Of a stretch of 35,266 bases of DNA, positions 25,303-32,696 are shown piece after piece (position 1 is the first letter of the stretch; every line of letters begins with the position of its first letter). Both the position numbers and the translations under genes were made by a program. Below the pieces are notes generated by a model, which was not told where the DNA came from, searched no databases, and saw only the letters and a list, made by a program, of their open reading frames with translations. The stretch is from Nocardiopsis sp. JB363 (lineage in GTDB: Bacteria > Actinomycetota > Actinomycetes > Streptosporangiales > Streptosporangiaceae): positions 1-35,266 of the forward strand of contig NZ_FRFF01000114.1 of assembly GCF_900143625.1 (NCBI RefSeq), read 5' to 3'.

Positions 25303-25326
25303 CCCGCACGGAGGAGAAGACATGAG
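25291..25326 (+). repeat. 36-bp junction repeat, copy 1 (gene 1 / gene 2)
   Basis: From the last codons of copy 1 to the start of copy 2 the sequence is almost the same as at 25727-25762, with one mismatch (C against T at 25309/25745). It includes the shared GGAGGAGAAGAC ribosome site. This marks the unit of tandem duplication. Confidence 0.85.
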
Positions 25327-25738
25327 GAAGCTCGCCAAGAGGTCTCTCGCCATCGCGGGGGCGGCGGTGTTCACGACCACGGCCCTGTGGGTCGCGGCCT
25401 CGCCCGCGTCGGCCGCCACGTACAACGACGCCTGCGGCAGCGGGTTCGGGGTCGTCAACCAGGACGACGTGGGCGGGTTGGGGACGGTGTTCCTGACCTA
25501 CAACAACTCCACCGGACAGAACTGCGTGGTGACGGTCCGCAACAATCCGGGGCAACCGGTGACGTTCATGAACGCGGCCCTCCGCGTCGCCGGTGACCAG
25601 TCCACGATCGTGGAGGACCCGGGCCACTACACCACCTACGCCGGCCCGGTCTACCTGAACGCCGCCGGCAAGTGCGTGGACTGGTCCGGGATCATCTCGG
25701 ATCAGAACGGCGGGGACGATGAGACCAACTGCGGCTGA
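25322..25738 (+). CDS. SapA-like spore-associated secreted protein, copy 2
   Basis: Predicted 138-aa paralogue of the preceding gene. A basic Sec signal (MRKLAKR, core to ~27, cleavage after ASA) precedes TYNDACGSGFGVV, NCVVTVRNNPGQPVT, YTTYAGPVYLNAAGKCVDW and the terminal NCG. All four cysteines are kept. It follows copy 1 by 19 bp with a perfect GGAGGAG ribosome site, so both are on one mRNA. The mature part resembles copy 3 (TVFLTYNNSTG, KCVDWSG) more than copy 1, which carries a THNDSSG variant. Confidence 0.87.
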   Translation: MRKLAKRSLAIAGAAVFTTTALWVAASPASAATYNDACGSGFGVVNQDDVGGLGTVFLTYNNSTGQNCVVTVRNNPGQPVTFMNAALRVAGDQSTIVEDPGHYTTYAGPVYLNAAGKCVDWSGIISDQNGGDDETNCG

Positions 25739-25762
25739 CCCGCATGGAGGAGAAGACATGAG
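25727..25762 (+). repeat. 36-bp junction repeat, copy 2 (gene 2 / gene 3)
   Basis: Second copy of the near-identical stop-spacer-ribosome-site-start block found at 25291-25326, one mismatch. Its conservation in non-coding spacer suggests recent duplication or gene conversion. Confidence 0.85.
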
Positions 25763-26174
25763 CAAGCTCGTTCGAAGGACCTTCGCGCTGGTGGCGGCGG
25801 CCGGGATCGGTGCCGCCTCGCTGGTCGGCGCGGCCTCACCCGCGGCGGCGGCAGCGGACTACAACGGTGCCTGCGGGGACGGTTACGCCGTCATCAACAG
25901 CTATGACCTGTCCTCGGACCGAGGCACCATCTTCCTGACCTACAACAACTCCACCGGTCACAACTGTGTGACCACCGTGCGCACGGTCGCCGGGACCACC
26001 ACCCTGGTGGAGGCGATGATCCGTGTGAGCGGCAGCTCCGACTGGATCATCGACTCCGACGACTACACCACCTACGCGGGCCCGGTCTACGTGGCGGCCG
26101 CGGGCAAGTGCATCGACTGGGGCGGCACGATCGGCACCGAGACCCAGACGTTCCCGAACGAGCACTGCGGCTGA
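25758..26174 (+). CDS. SapA-like spore-associated secreted protein, copy 3
   Basis: Predicted 138-aa paralogue, last of the array. Signal peptide MSKLVRRTFALVAAAGIGAAS with cleavage after an Ala-rich stretch (~residue 33). The mature part reads DYNGACGDGYAVI, TIFLTYNNSTGHNC, YTTYAGPVYVAAAGKCIDWGG and ends HCG. Cysteines are conserved. It follows copy 2 by 19 bp with the same GGAGGAG site. A 26-bp palindrome follows the stop and probably ends the three-gene transcript. Confidence 0.87.
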   Translation: MSKLVRRTFALVAAAGIGAASLVGAASPAAAAADYNGACGDGYAVINSYDLSSDRGTIFLTYNNSTGHNCVTTVRTVAGTTTLVEAMIRVSGSSDWIIDSDDYTTYAGPVYVAAAGKCIDWGGTIGTETQTFPNEHCG

Positions 26175-26191
26175 CCCCCGCACTTGAACGA

Positions 26192-26217
26192 GGGGTGGGC
26201 CCGGCCGGGCCCACCCC
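26192..26217. terminator. 26-bp perfect palindrome after sapA-like array
   Basis: GGGGTGGGCCCGG (26192-26204) is followed directly by its complement (26205-26217), with no designed loop. It lies between the convergent stop of copy 3 and the stop of the GntR gene and is likely bidirectional. Confidence 0.8.
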
Positions 26218-26228
26218 GCTTCGCCTTC

Positions 26229-27116
26229 TCAGCCGCGCAGGCGGTCCAGCTCCGAACGCAGCTCGTCGGCGAGGGAGAGCGCTCGCTCCAACCCCGTGTC
26301 CGTGTCCGGGGTCTGGCCCTGGGGCCGGCTCCGGTCGGGGCGGGCCAGGGACGGCCCCGGCGCGATGTTCACCTGTTCGGTGGATCCGGCGGCCTCGATG
26401 TCGAAGACCACCCGATCCGACCGATGCCAGCTCTCGAACCACTCCACCGGGGCGCCGGATCGGTCGAAGGTGCCGCCCTCCAGGAGCAGCAGCGGGGAGT
26501 TCTCGGGAACACCGAGCTCTCGGGCGATCCCCGGGTCGGCGGGGACGGCCCGGATCTGGCGTCGGCCACCGGAGGGGACGACACCGAAGCGCGACTCCAT
26601 GATCCGGTGCAGTGAGGAGTCGGTCAGCATCGCCGCGTCCAACCCGGTGAAGCGGTCCGCGGGCAGCCAGGTGCGCACGTAGGACAGGGGGTCGCCGTCC
26701 ACCGAACGCACCCGCTCCAGGCGCAGCAGTGAACGCGTGCCCAGGTGTTCCTCGGCGGACGGGACACCCGAGCGCACCGGGTCGAGGGAGACCACCTTCG
26801 TGGAGAGGGCGAGTCCCTCGGCGGAGAACTGGTCGAACAGGCCGGTCACCCGTTGCACGAGGCGGTGGTGTTCGGTGCGCACCGCCGCGACCGCGGCCCG
26901 GCCGTGCGGACGTCGGACCACGCCCTCGTCCTCCAGGGTCGACAGCGCCTGACGCACGACGCTGCGCGAGACACCGAAGCGTTCGCGCAGGACGGCCTCG
27001 CTGGGCAGGGTCTCCCCGGGGGCGATCGAGTGGTCCTGGATCTGTGCGCGCAGCACGTCCGCCACCTGGGAGTGCAGTGGGCGCGGGTCGGAACGGTCGA
27101 CAGGCATGACGGTCAT
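26229..27116 (-). CDS. GntR family regulator with UTRA domain (HutC type)
   Basis: Predicted 295-aa repressor. An N-terminal winged helix (PLHSQVADVLRAQIQDHSIAPGETLPSE, then FGVSRSVVRQALSTLEDEGVV, residues ~13-68) is followed by a UTRA ligand domain (LLRLERVRSVDGDPLSYVRTWLP ... LLLLEGGTFDRSGAPVEWFES ... FDIEA). The C-terminal 50 residues are acidic and unstructured. A second ATG at 27107 is 7 nt after TAGAAT, so a leaderless start there is possible; no Shine-Dalgarno supports either. It sits just downstream of the acid-sugar operon on the same strand, so it probably regulates that operon through the inverted repeat at 30637-30663, with a sugar acid or phosphate as ligand. Confidence 0.9.
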   Translation of the reverse strand: MTVMPVDRSDPRPLHSQVADVLRAQIQDHSIAPGETLPSEAVLRERFGVSRSVVRQALSTLEDEGVVRRPHGRAAVAAVRTEHHRLVQRVTGLFDQFSAEGLALSTKVVSLDPVRSGVPSAEEHLGTRSLLRLERVRSVDGDPLSYVRTWLPADRFTGLDAAMLTDSSLHRIMESRFGVVPSGGRRQIRAVPADPGIARELGVPENSPLLLLEGGTFDRSGAPVEWFESWHRSDRVVFDIEAAGSTEQVNIAPGPSLARPDRSRPQGQTPDTDTGLERALSLADELRSELDRLRG

Positions 27117-27179
27117 TCTAGGCAGTCAACGGAAAGGGACACCCGCCCCTGGGACGGATCGGCGCCCGCCCTGGAGTGG

Positions 27180-27211
27180 AAGGGCCACCCGTTCGAGAAC
27201 GGGTGACCCTT
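27180..27211 (-). terminator. Hairpin downstream of the pdxA2-type gene
   Basis: GGGCCACCCGTT (27182-27193) pairs with AACGGGTGACCC (27198-27209) with one C/A mismatch, extended by AA/TT. It lies about 85 bp past the stop of the minus-strand dehydrogenase gene. Confidence 0.6.
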
Positions 27212-27298
27212 GGCCTGGCCGTGCGGGTTCAGGTCGGCGCCGTGCCCAATCGGGGTGCGGCACACGGGTGGCCCGTGGCCCGGCCGTGCGGGGTCAGG
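27199..27298. repeat. 35-bp direct repeat pair at the 3' end of the pdxA2-type gene
   Basis: 27199-27233 and 27264-27298 match at 31 of 35 positions. The second copy includes the stop codon region of the dehydrogenase gene (27294). It may be a small local duplication. Confidence 0.65.
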
Positions 27299-28325
27299 AC
27301 TCGGAGCGTGTCGCCCGCCAGACGTGGCCCCAGCCCGGTGCGAGTTCGGCGGCCCGACGCAGCGCCAACACCAGGCTCGCCTCACGGGCGATCCCCTGCC
27401 CGGCGATGTCGAAGGCGGTGCCGTGGTCCACCGACACCCGAACCACGGGCAGCCCCGCGGTGATGTTGACCCCGTCGTCGCCGTAGACCGCCTTGAACGG
27501 CGCGTGCCCCTGGTCGTGGTAGCAGACCGCCACCAGCTTCCAGTTTCCGCGAACCGCCGCGGGGATGAGTGCGTCGGCGGGGATCGGTCCGTGCGCGTTG
27601 ATGCCCTCGGCGCGGGCGAGTTCGATCGCCGGGGCGAGGATGTCGGCGTCCTCGTCGCCGAACAGCCGGTTCTCACCGGCGTGCGGGTTGAGTCCGGCCA
27701 CACCGATGGGCTCGTCGGGGGAGCCCTGCGCGCGGGCGAAGGCGCCCATCAGCCGCAGCACCTCCAGGGTCCGTTCCTTGGTGACGTCCTCGATCGCCCG
27801 CCGCAGCGACACGTGTGTGGTCAGGTGGAAGAAGGACAGCTCTCCGGCGGACAGCACGAGGCTGTAGTCCCGTACCCCGAATTCGTGGGCGAGCAGTTCG
27901 GTGTGGCCCGGCCAGTTGTGACCGCCCTGGTGCATGGCGGCCTTGTTCAGCGGCGGGGTGACGATGCCCTCGACCAGGCCGCGCTTGGCCAGGTCGACCG
28001 CCTCGATCACGAATCGGGCGGCTCCGTCACCGGCCTCGGCGCTCAGTTCCCCCGGGGGCACGTGGCCCAGGGAGGGGCCGGTCTGCACGATGTCGATCAC
28101 CGAGGGGTCGTCGGCCGCGTCGGCGGGGGAGTCCACCGGGTTGACCGCGGCGGGGTCCCCGCCCACCGCGGTGACGGCGTTGCGCAGCGCGTCGACGTCA
28201 CCGACGACCACCGGCCGGGAGTACTCGCGGACCTCCGGGTGGTGCAGCAGGGACTTGGCGGTGATCTCCGGGCCGATTCCGGCGACGTCGCCGAGGGTGA
28301 CCGCGAGGGTGGGGCGGTGGCTCAT
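27294..28325 (-). CDS. PdxA2-type 4-phospho-acid-sugar dehydrogenase
   Basis: Predicted 343-aa NAD-dependent, metal-dependent dehydrogenase of the PdxA family. Glycine motif GDVAGIGPE (12-20). Metal-binding histidines by comparison with E. coli PdxA are His171 (TTHVSL), His215 (LNPHAGE) and His270 (YHDQGHAP). Its position after a DUF1537 kinase points to the PdxA2 role: oxidising 4-phospho-D-threonate or -erythronate, which decarboxylates to dihydroxyacetone phosphate, rather than making vitamin B6. ATG overlaps the TGA of the kinase gene by 4 bp. It is the last gene of the operon. Confidence 0.9.
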   Translation of the reverse strand: MSHRPTLAVTLGDVAGIGPEITAKSLLHHPEVREYSRPVVVGDVDALRNAVTAVGGDPAAVNPVDSPADAADDPSVIDIVQTGPSLGHVPPGELSAEAGDGAARFVIEAVDLAKRGLVEGIVTPPLNKAAMHQGGHNWPGHTELLAHEFGVRDYSLVLSAGELSFFHLTTHVSLRRAIEDVTKERTLEVLRLMGAFARAQGSPDEPIGVAGLNPHAGENRLFGDEDADILAPAIELARAEGINAHGPIPADALIPAAVRGNWKLVAVCYHDQGHAPFKAVYGDDGVNITAGLPVVRVSVDHGTAFDIAGQGIAREASLVLALRRAAELAPGWGHVWRATRSES

Positions 28326-29536
28326 GCGTTGGTGCCTTTCGTGTGGCGGACCGCGTCGGCGGCCTCGATGAGGGCGTTGGGGCTGCCGAAGCCCCCGGCC
28401 TTGGTGACGATGGAGCGCCCCTCGTGAGGGCCTCCGGTGAGGGTGCCCAGCGGGATACCGGGGGCGACCTCACCGGTCAGGGTGATGGAGCGTGCCCGGA
28501 GCGCCTCGGTGAGGGCGCGGGCGCCGTCCCCTCCGGTGACGACGAAGCCGGACAACGGATACAGCTCGGCCAGACGCGAGGCCAGCGTGCCGAACCGGCG
28601 TGCCACGAGCGCGGGGGACAGCCCACCGTCGCGGTCGTCGGGCGCGACCAGCGCGGTGTGCGGGCAGGTGGGGTCGAAGTCGGCCACGACCTTGTCGGAC
28701 CAGGACCGCCACGCCTCGTCGTCGCCCAGGTCGACGGTGGTGGGCTGCTCCACGCGGGTCCACTCGTCCACGACCAGCTCCCGTACCTGGCCGCGGGCGG
28801 CCTGGTGCAGCGAGGTCACCACCACCAGGGCGGGGGCGGGTTCGCGCATGGGGCGCCAGGACTCGGCGAGCCGGGTCGCCAGACCGGCCGAACCGACCGG
28901 GAGGACGCGCTCGCCCAGGAGCGTGATGGCCGCGGCCAACCGGGCGAGGTCCTCGTCGCTCTCGGCGTCGACCACCGCGACCGGTCCGGCGGCGCGCAGT
29001 TGTTCGGCGTCCTGCTCGGGTTCGGCTCCGCTCAGGCGTACGTGTCGTGCGTCCAACAGTTCGGCGACGCGGCTCTCGGTCACCGGGGAGACGGGGTCGG
29101 AGCCCACGGCGGTGCGGTGCACCTCCACCCCGTCCACCAGCAGAACCCCGTCGCGGACGATGCGGCCGTTGGCGGGGAAGGCCGGGCAGACCACGGCGAC
29201 CGAGCCGGGGTGCCACTCCGATAGGGCGCCGTCGATCTCGGCCCGGATGGGGCCGCGCAGCGTGGAGTCCACCTTCTTGTACAGCAGCCTCGTTCCGGCC
29301 TCGCGCAGCCGGCGCACCTCGGCGGCGGCCGTCTCCGCGGCCCGCTCGTCGGACAAGGCGCGGGAGTCGGTGGTCACGGCGACGACGTCGGCGGTGGCGT
29401 CGGCCGGGGTCAGCTGGAGTTCGGTGCGCCAGCCGGCGCGCACGAACTGGACGGCGGTGTCTCCCGCGCCGGTGAGGTCGTCGGCGACCACGGCGATGTG
29501 CGGTGCGGACGGTGCGTTCTGAGCGGTGGCGCTCAT
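28322..29536 (-). CDS. DUF1537 four-carbon acid sugar kinase
   Basis: Predicted 404-aa ATP-dependent kinase of the DUF1537 family (D-threonate/D-erythronate/3-oxo-tetronate kinases). Signatures: ADDLTGAGDTAVQF at 18-31 (substrate-binding N-domain), KKVDSTLRGPIRAE (87-100) and a C-terminal nucleotide-binding GGDGARAL with AGGFGS. It would phosphorylate a C4 acid sugar in the cytoplasm for the downstream dehydrogenase. The ATG at 29534-29536 overlaps the TGA of the permease gene by 4 bp; the frame upstream of it is a shadow of the permease. The exact sugar cannot be read from sequence. Confidence 0.92.
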   Translation of the reverse strand: MSATAQNAPSAPHIAVVADDLTGAGDTAVQFVRAGWRTELQLTPADATADVVAVTTDSRALSDERAAETAAAEVRRLREAGTRLLYKKVDSTLRGPIRAEIDGALSEWHPGSVAVVCPAFPANGRIVRDGVLLVDGVEVHRTAVGSDPVSPVTESRVAELLDARHVRLSGAEPEQDAEQLRAAGPVAVVDAESDEDLARLAAAITLLGERVLPVGSAGLATRLAESWRPMREPAPALVVVTSLHQAARGQVRELVVDEWTRVEQPTTVDLGDDEAWRSWSDKVVADFDPTCPHTALVAPDDRDGGLSPALVARRFGTLASRLAELYPLSGFVVTGGDGARALTEALRARSITLTGEVAPGIPLGTLTGGPHEGRSIVTKAGGFGSPNALIEAADAVRHTKGTNA

Positions 29537-30582
29537 GACTCGCTCTCCTTCGTGGTGGTGTCCGTGGAGTCCTCGGCTCGTTCGTGTTCGGCCTGCTCGG
29601 CTCGTTCGGCCTCGGCGGGTCGGGAGCCGGCGCGACGCAGCGCCCAGGTGGTGACCAGCGGCGCGAGCAGGGCGGTCACCAGCACACTCGCGGCGACCTG
29701 GGAGGTGGCGGTGCCGACATAGGCGGCGAAGGACGGGTCGGCGGCGGCGACGATGGCCGGGGTGGCCACGGCGTTGCCCGACGTGGTGCCGGCGGCGAAC
29801 CCGACCCCGGATTCCCCGCCGCGGCGCAGCAGGAAGCGGTATCCGAGGTAGACCAGTCCGCCGGTGAACAGGACGATCACCACGCCCATGACGATTCCAC
29901 CCAGGCCACCGCGGACGACGTCGCCCAGGTCGATGCCGGTGCCCAGGGCGAAGGCGAAGAACGGGATGACGATGCCGGGCACGGGCTTGAGCACATCGCG
30001 CCACTGGGCGTCCACGTTGCCGATCACCACACCCAGCAGGAACGGCAGGATGGCGGCGAGCAGGGTCATGAAGGGGATCTGGCCGAGCCCGGAGGCGCCG
30101 ATGAACAGCAGGGCGAAGAACGGGCCGTCGTTGACGGCGCCGGCGATGTAGGCGCCGCGGTCCTTGGTGCGCCCGTATTGGCCGGTGATGGCCAGCCATA
30201 GGCCGCCGTTGGCGTTGGTGGCGGCGGCGATCATCGCCAGGATCGACACACCGAGGACACCCTCGGGGCCGGTGACCATGGCCAGGGCGATGATGAGCAG
30301 GCCGGGTACGACGCTCTTGCCCAGGAGCACCACACCGGTGGTGGCCAGGACGGGGCCGCTAGTGCGGAGGGTGACCTGGGTGCCGGTCGCGAAGATCAGG
30401 AGGGCGATGAGCGGCATCGCGCTGTCCTTGAACAGCGCCGTGGTGAAGCTGCCGATGTCGAGCGCGCCCGGGGCGAAGGTACCCAGGATCGAGCCCAGGA
30501 CCAGCGGGACCAGCATGGTTCCGCCGGGGATCTTGGTCAGCCAGTGGTAGAGGGGAACCACAGACCCGTGGTCGTCACGCAT
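29533..30582 (-). CDS. KdgT-type sugar-acid permease
   Basis: Predicted 349-aa inner-membrane importer of the 2-keto-3-deoxygluconate permease family (PF03812). About ten hydrophobic helices are visible. The N-terminal KIPGGTMLVPLVLGSILGT and MPLIALLIFATGTQV blocks are characteristic, as are AATNANGGLW and GAVNDGPFFALLFIGASG. The C-terminal 40 residues are Glu/Ala/Arg-rich and cytoplasmic. Its coupling to a C4 acid sugar kinase suggests the substrate is a tetronate rather than KDG. Weak ribosome site at the ATG. First gene of the operon. Confidence 0.92.
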   Translation of the reverse strand: MRDDHGSVVPLYHWLTKIPGGTMLVPLVLGSILGTFAPGALDIGSFTTALFKDSAMPLIALLIFATGTQVTLRTSGPVLATTGVVLLGKSVVPGLLIIALAMVTGPEGVLGVSILAMIAAATNANGGLWLAITGQYGRTKDRGAYIAGAVNDGPFFALLFIGASGLGQIPFMTLLAAILPFLLGVVIGNVDAQWRDVLKPVPGIVIPFFAFALGTGIDLGDVVRGGLGGIVMGVVIVLFTGGLVYLGYRFLLRRGGESGVGFAAGTTSGNAVATPAIVAAADPSFAAYVGTATSQVAASVLVTALLAPLVTTWALRRAGSRPAEAERAEQAEHERAEDSTDTTTKESES

Positions 30583-30636
30583 GAGTGTCCGTTCGAAGGG
30601 GCCCGTCGTTCGGCATGCCTCGGGGCCGGTTCACGT

Positions 30637-30663
30637 ATTGTCCGTACAGAGTGTACGTACAAT
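30637..30663 (-). promoter_or_regulatory. Candidate GntR operator upstream of the acid-sugar operon
   Basis: ATTGTCCGTACA (30637-30648), GAG spacer, TGTACGTACAAT (30652-30663): 12-bp arms with a single mismatch. The right half contains the perfect GT-N-AC type palindrome TGTACGTACA, a usual HutC/GntR core. It lies 55-81 bp upstream of the permease ATG. Likely bound by the GntR protein at 26229-27116. Confidence 0.75.
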
Positions 30664-30997
30664 TCTGTTCAGCGCCACCCCCGACTCACATCCGAGCACG
30701 ACGAAGCCGGCCCTCCCGTGGCCGAAACCCCGACGGGAAGGGCCTTTCGGTGGATGTGAATCGGACGGATTCGCCCTCGACCGGTTCCGTGGACGGGGTC
30801 GTCCCGGCGACGCCCACACCGTCTCCTGGGTGAGTCGGGGTAGCGGGGTGGCCCGGCGTACACGGGATCGCTCCTTCGGGGCATGGGGCGAGGGAACGTG
30901 ACGCAAGCGTGGCCGATATCGGCTGGTGAACCCGCCTCTGGGCCGGCTAGGTTCGCTTGTCGCCGAAAGCGGCCATAAGTCAACGAAAGCATCCCTC
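30664..30997. other. Divergent intergenic region, no gene supported
   Basis: Between the operator and the lipoprotein start. Besides the hairpin at 30709-30747 nothing structured is seen; short frames lack coding character. It must contain the lipoprotein promoter. Confidence 0.5.
30709..30747 (+). terminator. Terminator-like hairpin with T3 tail
   Basis: GGCCCTCCCGT (30709-30719) pairs with ACGGGAAGGGCC (30733-30744) with a one-base bulge and a 13-nt loop, then TTT on the + strand. No plus-strand gene lies upstream; it may insulate the divergent lipoprotein from antisense transcripts of the acid-sugar promoter. Confidence 0.4.
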
Positions 30998-31834
30998 ATG
31001 AACACACGCGCCTCCGTTGCCCCCGGGATGGCGGTCCTGCTGGTGCTCGGCCTCACCGGCTGCGCCATCGCGCAGGACACCCTGGACGGGCTCGCCCGCT
31101 ATGCCGACGTTCCCGCCGATCCCCTCGCCCCCTACGAACAGCTCGACCGGGACGATCCCTTCGCGGGTAGCCCCGCCGAGGAGTACGGAGAGGGCTTCCC
31201 CGACCTCCCAGAGGCCGCGGCGGTCGGGCCCTACTCCGCCGACCAGGTCGCCGATTCCTACGAACGGACCCAGGAGCTCCTGAACGCCACCTACCTGAAC
31301 CAGGACGCGGTCTTCGGTGAGGACAACGGTGCCTTCGTGGAACTGCTCGAAGGCCAGGCGCTGGACTGGTACCTGGAGGAGCTCACCAATCCCGACCCCG
31401 ATCTCAACTCCCGGCACCTGACCTACAACCTCACCGCCAACACCGCCGAACCCATCGGCGACGAGGTGCGGGTGGACGGTGAGATGCGGGCGGAGGAAGC
31501 CGTCGACGAGTACGGCCTGGACTACTTGTCGGTGGTCACCGAGTTCACCGTCGTCCACCCTGTGGCCCGTCCCGGAGAGAAGGTGTCCACCCGCATGGTC
31601 GTCTCCCACTTCGGCGAGGTGGGCTTCTTCGACGCCGGCGCCGACGAACTGGAGGCCTGGCCGCTGTGGTATCGCGCGGTGGCTCCGGCGCACTGTCTGG
31701 ACGAATACACCTTCACCCCGGACTACGGTGACGGACTCCCCGAGGGGGATCGTCCCGAGGGACTGCCTCAGGACGCCTACGATCTGGAACAGGCCCGTGA
31801 GATGGGCGACTGCGGGGCCGTCGGGGACACCTGA
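30998..31834 (+). CDS. Predicted secreted lipoprotein, unknown function
   Basis: Predicted 278-aa lipoprotein. The signal peptide ends in a lipobox LTGC, with Cys22 as the lipidated residue (MNTRASVAPGMAVLLVLGLTGC). The mature part is acidic, with no recognised enzyme motif. YERTQELLNATYLNQDAVF and LDWYLEELTNPDPDLNS resemble helical linker regions; FTVVHPVARPGEKVSTRMVVSHFG may be a beta-sheet domain. The ATG at 30998 is preferred because the signal peptide begins there, although its ribosome site is poor. It is convergent with the three-gene operon at 31913-34984. Location: outer face of the cytoplasmic membrane. Confidence 0.8.
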   Translation: MNTRASVAPGMAVLLVLGLTGCAIAQDTLDGLARYADVPADPLAPYEQLDRDDPFAGSPAEEYGEGFPDLPEAAAVGPYSADQVADSYERTQELLNATYLNQDAVFGEDNGAFVELLEGQALDWYLEELTNPDPDLNSRHLTYNLTANTAEPIGDEVRVDGEMRAEEAVDEYGLDYLSVVTEFTVVHPVARPGEKVSTRMVVSHFGEVGFFDAGADELEAWPLWYRAVAPAHCLDEYTFTPDYGDGLPEGDRPEGLPQDAYDLEQAREMGDCGAVGDT

Positions 31835-31912
31835 TCCGACCGGGTGGGCCTCCCATGCACCCGCGCCACGGGCGGTGTCGTACCTACCGGCACGGCACCC
31901 TCCGGGCCGCGG

Positions 31913-32686
31913 TCAGGACTGGTCGTCCCCGCCCGCATGGAAGGAGTAGGCGCTCCCCACGAAACGGTCGTGGACACCGTTGTACTCCCGCCCGGGGCCG
32001 GCGGCCAGAATCGCGTACATTTGGCCGTCCTCACCGAGGAGAGCGCGCGCGAATACCCGGTAGGAACCATGCACGTCGTGCTTGTAGCGGTAGGAGAGCA
32101 CCTCGTCCGATTCCTGTCCCGCTCCCGTGTTCCGGTCCTCCTTATCGAACTCGGGGAGGGACCCCGCGTCGCTCTCCAACCGGTCCAGCGCCTGCCCGGG
32201 ATGGGTGATGTCGGGACCGAACGTTCTGACCTGGAGGAAATGGCGTCGAGAGTTCGGGGTGAAGAAGACCTTGAAAGTGCCATCCGCGAACAGGTCCTCC
32301 TCACGGCTCCAACCCTCGGGCACGAGCAGATCGAACCCCTGCTCGTCCTCCTGAAGCCAGTAGTCGTCGGGTGCGGCTTCCTCCTCGCCCTCGTCAGGGT
32401 CTTTCGTGGGCTTGTCGCCGGGTGGGGACTCCGTGGGGTCCTCCTCTGGTTCGGAGGTGCTGCTGGCAGCACTCTCCTCTTCGCCGTCGGAGGGACCGCC
32501 CGAGGTGAGGAGGTCGTCGGGGAGAAGGAACATCGCGGTCAGCACCAGGACGGCCAGGAGCCCCAGAACCGTGAACGATCGGACCGGATAGTCGGATACC
32601 GATCGAATGGAGACGGATCCACCGGGGAACCCTGGGGAGAAGACCCAACGCTGCCGTTCGGCGTCCCAACGCAGGTTCTTTGACAT
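31913..32686 (-). CDS. Single-pass membrane protein with acidic linker and extracytoplasmic domain
   Basis: Predicted 257-aa protein. A short cytoplasmic part begins MSKNLRWDAERQRWVFSPG. One TM helix (residues ~36-56) follows, then an acidic, Pro/Ser-rich spacer (~63-107) and a compact outer domain (GFDLLVPEGWSREED, VRTFGPDITHPGQALDRLE, YRVFARALLGEDGQMYAILAAGPG) resembling the extracellular sensor tails found in actinobacterial Ser/Thr kinases. No kinase is present. AGGAAGG precedes the ATG. It is the third gene of an operon (10 bp after the 178-aa gene). Function unknown. Confidence 0.78.
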   Translation of the reverse strand: MSKNLRWDAERQRWVFSPGFPGGSVSIRSVSDYPVRSFTVLGLLAVLVLTAMFLLPDDLLTSGGPSDGEEESAASSTSEPEEDPTESPPGDKPTKDPDEGEEEAAPDDYWLQEDEQGFDLLVPEGWSREEDLFADGTFKVFFTPNSRRHFLQVRTFGPDITHPGQALDRLESDAGSLPEFDKEDRNTGAGQESDEVLSYRYKHDVHGSYRVFARALLGEDGQMYAILAAGPGREYNGVHDRFVGSAYSFHAGGDDQS

Positions 32687-32696
32687 CGGTCCTTCC

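Noticed and set aside
28322..30199. 625-codon form of the DUF1537 kinase
   Set aside because: The extra N-terminus is a shadow of the permease gene; the ATG at 29536 overlapping the permease stop begins the conserved domain.
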